From: Corynebacterium atypicum
Lineage (GTDB): Bacteria; Actinomycetota; Actinomycetes; Mycobacteriales; Mycobacteriaceae
Direction of reading: 5' to 3'
DNA length: 64,000 bases
Assembly (NCBI RefSeq): GCF_000732945.1
Contig: NZ_CP008944.1
Coordinates: forward strand, 1-64,000
Made by a program: the position numbers and the translations under genes. The notes beneath the pieces were generated by a model. It worked only from the letters and a program-made list of their open reading frames with translations, made no database searches and was not told the DNA's origin. Positions 59,417 to 64,000 of this stretch are shown here, piece after piece (the first letter of the stretch is position 1; the number at the start of each line of letters is the position of its first letter).

Positions 59417-60571
59417 ATGTATTTGAGTATCCGTGACATTCGTTTTGCTAGGGGGCGTTTTGCGCTTATCGGCTCAGTGATCGCGCTGATAACTCTATTG
59501 ATCGTCATGCTCACGGGCCTGACTCACGGACTAGGAAAACAAAACACGTCCGCGCTGGACTCTCTAGCGCCGGATCGTGTCGTATTCGCCGGTGGCGCAC
59601 CTGGTGAAAAGCCCTCGATTGATTTTGCAGAGTCGCAGATAGACGCGTCCACGGCCCGCGAGTGGCGGCACATTTCCGGCGTGCAACGCGTCACAGCATT
59701 GGGCGCGGCGCAGACTCGGGCTGAGTTGGGCGGGCAGGCGACGGCGGTGGCTGTCTTTGGGCTTCCCGTGGGGAGTCAAACGCCAGACGGCCTTACAATC
59801 AAGGCAGGTGAAGCAATAATTCCGGAGGAAATAGTTGAAGCCGAGGCCGTGCACGCCGGAAGCGATGCGGAAGCCAGTGGCGGGGCATCGAGAACTAAAG
59901 ATGCGCAAGCTAGTAGCACGGCGTCGGAAGTAGCCAACGATCGCGGTAACTTGATCGATTTGGGCGGAACAAAGGTGCCAGCCGGGGAAGAGACGAGTAC
60001 CAAATACTACAGCCATCTCCCAGTTGTGTGGGTGGACATGGATACCTGGAAAACGGTGTCTCATCTGGACAAGCCGACGGTATTGCTCGTCGACGGCACG
60101 CCGGAAAAGTCCGCCGCGGCCGAAGTAGCCAGGCGTACCGGCTCCCAGGCTCTGCCCTTAACCAAGGCCTACCAGGGGTTAAGCGCGTATCAGTCCGAGC
60201 GCGGTTCGCTGCTGACCATGCAGGGCTTGCTCTACGGGATTTCGGCACTAGTCATCGTCGCGTTTTTGAGCGTGTGGACGATTCAACGCACCCGAGACAT
60301 AGCGGTTCTTCGTGCCCTTGGGGCGTCCAAAAGGTATGTGCTTACCGACGCCCTGACTCAGGCCAGCATCGTCGTGCTCGCCGGGGCCATCGGCGGCGGT
60401 GCGGTGGGCGCGGGCTTAGGGGCCTGGGTTAGCGGGGTGGTCCCCTTCACGTTGTCCTGGAGAACCATAGCCGTGCCGATCATCGGAGTGGTCGCGCTAG
60501 GGATCGTCGCAGCGGTGGCGGCGACCCGAAAGGTGGCTCAGATTGAACCGCAGATTGCTCTCGGCGGTTAA
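59417..60571 (+). CDS. hrtB: Haem exporter permease HrtB
   Basis: A 384-residue FtsX/MacB-type permease that exports excess haem. The N-terminal MYLSIRDIRFARGRFALIG is the HrtB start; one span, a large extracytoplasmic domain (about 45-260), then three spans (LLYGISALVIVAFLSVWTI with the conserved RTRDIAVLRALGASKRYV coupling segment). The extracytoplasmic domain carries an Ala/Ser/Glu-rich stretch (about 135-165). ATG 59417 is preceded by AAGGAGAG. First gene of the hrtBA operon, divergent from chrSA. Confidence 0.9.
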   Translation: MYLSIRDIRFARGRFALIGSVIALITLLIVMLTGLTHGLGKQNTSALDSLAPDRVVFAGGAPGEKPSIDFAESQIDASTAREWRHISGVQRVTALGAAQTRAELGGQATAVAVFGLPVGSQTPDGLTIKAGEAIIPEEIVEAEAVHAGSDAEASGGASRTKDAQASSTASEVANDRGNLIDLGGTKVPAGEETSTKYYSHLPVVWVDMDTWKTVSHLDKPTVLLVDGTPEKSAAAEVARRTGSQALPLTKAYQGLSAYQSERGSLLTMQGLLYGISALVIVAFLSVWTIQRTRDIAVLRALGASKRYVLTDALTQASIVVLAGAIGGGAVGAGLGAWVSGVVPFTLSWRTIAVPIIGVVALGIVAAVAATRKVAQIEPQIALGG

Positions 60572-60637
60572 TTGCGACCATCAGCAGCCCAAGGCCCAAC
60601 AAAAGCGAAACGCTCGACTACACAGGAGGACACCACT

Positions 60638-61369
60638 ATGTACGCACGCACACCACAAAACGTCTGCTTACACGAAGCCGAAGCAGGTCACGCCGTGTTG
60701 AGGTTCGACGAAGTCACGGTAACCTACCCAGACGGCGACCAGACCGTGACGGCGCTCGACCGCGTCAGTTTTGAGGTGCCGCGAGGCAACATCGCCGCCA
60801 TCATTGGGGAATCTGGCTCGGGCAAATCGACGTTGCTCTCCGTCGCGGCGGGGTTAAGTGTCCCGGATTCCGGGACGGTCACTATCGATACCGGCACTGA
60901 GGTAGTCGAATTGGCCAGGGCAACCGAAACCGAACGCGCCCGGGTGCGCCGCAATTTCTTGGGCGTGGTCTTCCAGCGGCCCAACCTGCTGCCGGCGCTC
61001 ACCGTGAGCGAGCAGCTCGTGATCGCTGACGATCTCTCCGGGCGCAGGCATGGCGTCAAGAAGGCAGCTGAACTCCTTGACTTTGTGGGCTTGAACGGGA
61101 TGGAAAACCGCCGGGTACACCAGCTGTCCGGGGGCCAACAGCAACGAGTCAACATTGCGCGGGCTCTGATGGGAAACCCCAGGGTGTTGTTAGCCGATGA
61201 GCCCACCAGTGCGCTTGACCACAAGCTGTCCCAGGAGATTATGGGCTTGCTCAGGAAGGTGACCGACCGATTCGGTCTGGCGACCGTGCTGGTTACCCAC
61301 GACGGCAGCCTGCTAAATAAAACCGATCAGGTGCACGAGATGCGCGACGGCAAGCTTTCAAAGCAATAG
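60638..61369 (+). CDS. hrtA: Haem exporter ATP-binding protein HrtA
   Basis: A 243-residue ABC ATPase of the MacB/LolD type: Walker [11 protein letters not shown]-loop [13 protein letters not shown], signature [15 protein letters not shown], Walker [13 protein letters not shown] and H-loop VTHD. CAGGAGG lies before ATG 60638. It powers HrtB; the two proteins protect the cell against haem toxicity. A 66-bp gap separates it from hrtB. Confidence 0.92.
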   Translation: MYARTPQNVCLHEAEAGHAVLRFDEVTVTYPDGDQTVTALDRVSFEVPRGNIAAIIGESGSGKSTLLSVAAGLSVPDSGTVTIDTGTEVVELARATETERARVRRNFLGVVFQRPNLLPALTVSEQLVIADDLSGRRHGVKKAAELLDFVGLNGMENRRVHQLSGGQQQRVNIARALMGNPRVLLADEPTSALDHKLSQEIMGLLRKVTDRFGLATVLVTHDGSLLNKTDQVHEMRDGKLSKQ

Positions 61370-61606
61370 TCTCAAAGAAATAGAACGGTGAAAGAAGGGC
61401 CGGCCAAGTGTCAGAATGTTCGGCCGCATCGGCATAAAGTCCACCGCAGACTACTTGGCCTACTTTCGAAAGCCCCGGCAACCGCGTCGGGTAGGCCTCG
61501 TACCGGGTGCGGTGTCACAAAGGCCGACGCGGTGCGAACGCCCAGAAAGTTCAGCAGGGAAAACGTCGAATCCTGCGGGCACTATGTCGACCTGGGTGAC
61601 AATCCG

Positions 61607-63970
61607 CTAGCGTACGCTCGTGCAGCGATAGGGATCCCAGCTATCAACCTCGAAGATCCGCACCTCCTCGCCGTCGGAGTAGACCTCCGTCAGGCCCGGA
61701 GCGTTCTGCAAATTCTCAAAGGACGGGTAAGGCGGCAGGCCCCAGAACATGGCTTTAGAGTCGATGAGGTAGCGGATTCCGGTCCGACAAGCAGCCGCAT
61801 CAACCCGGGCGTTGGGGTCTCCGGAAATCTGATCGGCCTCGTAGAGCACCGTATTGGTGTCTAACTGGTCCTGGTACCTATCCGCGAGGTAATGCGTATA
61901 GACCATGGGTAGATCATGGGTGATGTAACCCCAGCTCATCCCGGCTTCCGGAACCGAAAGGATGCTAAACGGTGCGTTCGATTCGAGCATGCGATCGCGT
62001 AACCAATCGAGCGCCCCCATATCGGCAGCCGAGACCATGCGCCCAGTCTTGTCGGCCGCCAACAGGATCTCCAAGGCCGGTTTTTCCGCACGCACGGTAG
62101 GCGGCGCCCACAGTGCGCTCAGGACGACGCTCGCCGCAATGACACTCGCACCAGCCGCCGCACCAACTCGGCGATGCGGGCGGGCGTCCGTTGCGCGAGG
62201 GCGCTGTGCACTGGGGCGAGGCTCGCGCGTGAGCGCCTCGTCGTGCGCCGCAGTGCTGCGGGTGGTGGGGGCGTCGTTGATCGTGGCCGCGGCGAGCCTG
62301 CCCGCGCCTCGAGCCAGCGGAATGAATACCAAGTACAAGGCCAGTAGCCCCACGCCGCTGGCCACCGCCATGGCCGCGATCAGCGCGATGCGGTGCGGGG
62401 CGTTGTAATTCAGCGACGTAAATGCGCCCACCAGCTGGCCAAACACGCCGTCGAAACGATGCAAGGAGTGCGCAGTTCCCACGATAGCGACCACCGCCAG
62501 CCCTGCCAGCCAGGCACCGCCGCGCGCGCACGCGACCAGGAGACCGACAAGCCCCAGAACAACCAGGGCGTACCAGAAGGTGCGATCCTCGTAGAAGTCG
62601 AAGAACTTGGTCTGCATGAAGATGGCGCGTGACCAGGCTCCGCTCAGCGTGTCGGTTTCCTGCCCAACGGTCTCGGCGACCTCGCTGACGTTGCCTAGGC
62701 CCACCCGGAACTGCGGGTAAAAAGGAGCCGCCGTCAAGACGGCCGCGAGTGTGAGGTGAAAAACGATCCGCATCCGAGTCGTCCCGGGAGTAGGGCGCAC
62801 AAGTTGCTGGATAAACCACAGTCCCAGTGCGGCGGCGAGCAGCGTCGCCGTGGAGGCGTGCGTCTGCACGGCGCCGAGAATGCTCAAGGCGGCGGCTATC
62901 GACGCCACCCACGCCCTCCGCTGCGACGTCACCGCCTGGATGGTGACGGCGGCGGCAATTCCGCCGAGACCCAAACCGAAGCCGACCGGCCAAGAGCCGT
63001 CAAAAAAGATGATCTGCCAGGCGGGAAGCAGCGCCCCGGCCAGCGCCGCCGTGGTGACGGCTGCCCACCTCAAGGCGCCGGCGGCGACGCCCGTGTGCCG
63101 CACGGCGCGGCGGGAAACAACCCACGTCAACGCTGCGGCCGAGCCCGCAGCAGCCAGGGTGATAGACAGCGCCATGAAGAGGTTGATGGCCTCGACGTCG
63201 TCCCACTCGCGCCCCGTGAGCCGCCAGGCGATGCTGGTGGCAAAATCGCAGGCCGTATGCCAGCCGGTGGGGTAGTAGACCAGCATATGGTCTTCGGCGT
63301 AGCGCAGCTCCCCGGTGTGCGTGGGAGAAATGATCCCAGCCGTGTGCACCCAGTGGACCAGCGAGGCGTGCCAGTGCATGTCCCAGCCCTGCGGGATGGA
63401 GCGCAATCCGCGGTCGCCCAACCGGATCATGATCTGGCAGCAGTAGATCGTGGCCCAGATCGTGATGGCGGCAACCGAGGCCGCCGACGCTAAGGGGGCT
63501 AGCCACGGCATAGAAAGCCCTGCCGGAGCCTGTAGGTGGCCGGGCGGAACGCGTGAAGAGGAAACCGGTGACGAGGAGCCGGACGCCGCCGCAGGCGAGT
63601 TCTCTGCCTCGCGCCCGGGACGGGGGGCGTCTGCATCGCGAGCGGCTTCGTTGGCGGGGCCGCGCCGGAAATTTCCGGTGGCGTTGCTTGCCCTGGCCGC
63701 GACGCTGCCTAAAGCAAGCGCAACGATGAGGGTGACGACGCAACCGGCAGTCAGGCTGGCTACAGTGACGGGGATCTCTTGGGCCCCGTATACCCAGCTG
63801 AACAGGCCGAGGATGCCGATCGTCGTCGGAACAGAGGCGGCCAAAGACAGCCCCGGCCTCCGGGTGAAAGCGAAGGTGACCGTAGCTCCGGGGATGACGA
63901 GCGCCAGGAGGCTGAGAACCGCCAGGAGGGCAAGCTCGGATGCGCTTGCGGTGGTGGCTGCCATGGTCAC
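61607..63970 (-). CDS. DUF6541-type polytopic membrane protein (GT-C-like)
   Basis: A 787-residue protein with about 12-14 spans, a disordered Ala/Ser/Pro-rich segment at about 105-150 and a C-terminal extracytoplasmic domain (about 600-787). GWDMHWHASLVHWVHTAG, YYPTGWHTACDFATSIAW and FYEDRTFWYALVVLG are typical of actinobacterial DUF6541 proteins, which look like GT-C glycosyltransferases acting on envelope polysaccharides; no member is characterised to my knowledge. GTG 63970 has AAGGAA at nine bases; ATG 63964 is an alternative. The promoter and any upstream operon partner are cut off by the window end. Confidence 0.75.
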   Translation of the reverse strand: MTMAATTASASELALLAVLSLLALVIPGATVTFAFTRRPGLSLAASVPTTIGILGLFSWVYGAQEIPVTVASLTAGCVVTLIVALALGSVAARASNATGNFRRGPANEAARDADAPRPGREAENSPAAASGSSSPVSSSRVPPGHLQAPAGLSMPWLAPLASAASVAAITIWATIYCCQIMIRLGDRGLRSIPQGWDMHWHASLVHWVHTAGIISPTHTGELRYAEDHMLVYYPTGWHTACDFATSIAWRLTGREWDDVEAINLFMALSITLAAAGSAAALTWVVSRRAVRHTGVAAGALRWAAVTTAALAGALLPAWQIIFFDGSWPVGFGLGLGGIAAAVTIQAVTSQRRAWVASIAAALSILGAVQTHASTATLLAAALGLWFIQQLVRPTPGTTRMRIVFHLTLAAVLTAAPFYPQFRVGLGNVSEVAETVGQETDTLSGAWSRAIFMQTKFFDFYEDRTFWYALVVLGLVGLLVACARGGAWLAGLAVVAIVGTAHSLHRFDGVFGQLVGAFTSLNYNAPHRIALIAAMAVASGVGLLALYLVFIPLARGAGRLAAATINDAPTTRSTAAHDEALTREPRPSAQRPRATDARPHRRVGAAAGASVIAASVVLSALWAPPTVRAEKPALEILLAADKTGRMVSAADMGALDWLRDRMLESNAPFSILSVPEAGMSWGYITHDLPMVYTHYLADRYQDQLDTNTVLYEADQISGDPNARVDAAACRTGIRYLIDSKAMFWGLPPYPSFENLQNAPGLTEVYSDGEEVRIFEVDSWDPYRCTSVR

Positions 63971-64000
63971 TAGTGGTTGTTCCTTTCGCTGTGCTGCCCC

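Overview
The window looks like the start of the chromosome of a high-GC, mycolate-type actinobacterium, most likely a Corynebacterium. Base 1 is the GTG start codon of dnaA. The order dnaA-oriC-dnaN-recF-dciA-gyrB-gyrA-DUF3566 gene-tRNA-Ile-tRNA-Ala, then a CwsA-like gene, ppiA, crgA, pknB-pknA-pbpA-rodA-pstP-fhaB-fhaA and tRNA-Leu, matches the origin-proximal backbone of Mycobacterium and Corynebacterium. The adjacent pairs hrtBA and chrSA near the right end are a corynebacterial hallmark. No rRNA, insertion sequence, prophage or CRISPR array was seen.

Layout: 1-12.2 kb is the replication and gyrase block, with an origin between dnaA and dnaN and a small ribbon-helix-helix/Doc-like pair lodged between gyrB and gyrA. 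12.3-16.5 kb is a catabolic operon (fumarase/aspartase-superfamily lyase, DASS dicarboxylate transporter, LacI regulator) behind a promoter with a 16-bp palindromic LacI-type operator; both structural genes carry single-base frameshifts. 16.5-16.7 kb holds the two tRNAs. 16.9-20.7 kb is a leftward serine-utilisation operon (transporter, L-serine deaminase, YheO/DauR-type regulator). 21-25 kb holds a VIT1/CCC1 metal transporter and a manganese-type ABC importer with a palindromic MntR-like box. 25.1-28.2 kb is a sugar-type ABC importer.

28-46 kb is the cell-envelope and division block: CwsA-like protein, cyclophilin, rhomboid protease, CrgA and the Ser/Thr kinase / PBP / RodA / phosphatase / FHA operon. 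It is interrupted by a striking second DnaA-box cluster (31.1-31.4 kb, four perfect TTATCCACA boxes), a DUF364 protein, a dicarboxylate symporter and a cytochrome b561-like protein with a PKAAA repeat tail. 46.2-51 kb, just after tRNA-Leu, is accessory and decaying: a lower-GC amidohydrolase with an in-frame TAG, a peptidase remnant, and an M20 peptidase with two compensating frameshifts.

50.5-64 kb holds an aldehyde dehydrogenase, a POT peptide transporter, AMP nucleosidase, a PspC protein, a lipoprotein, the haem-responsive two-component system ChrSA divergent from the haem exporter HrtBA, and a large polytopic membrane protein. Both ChrS and ChrA carry unusual low-complexity insertions of about 55-60 residues.

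The points most worth following up are the second DnaA-box cluster, the Doc-like gene with an eroded catalytic motif inside the gyrase locus, the paired insertions in ChrS/ChrA, and the series of gene-breaking indels, which may be real decay or assembly error.
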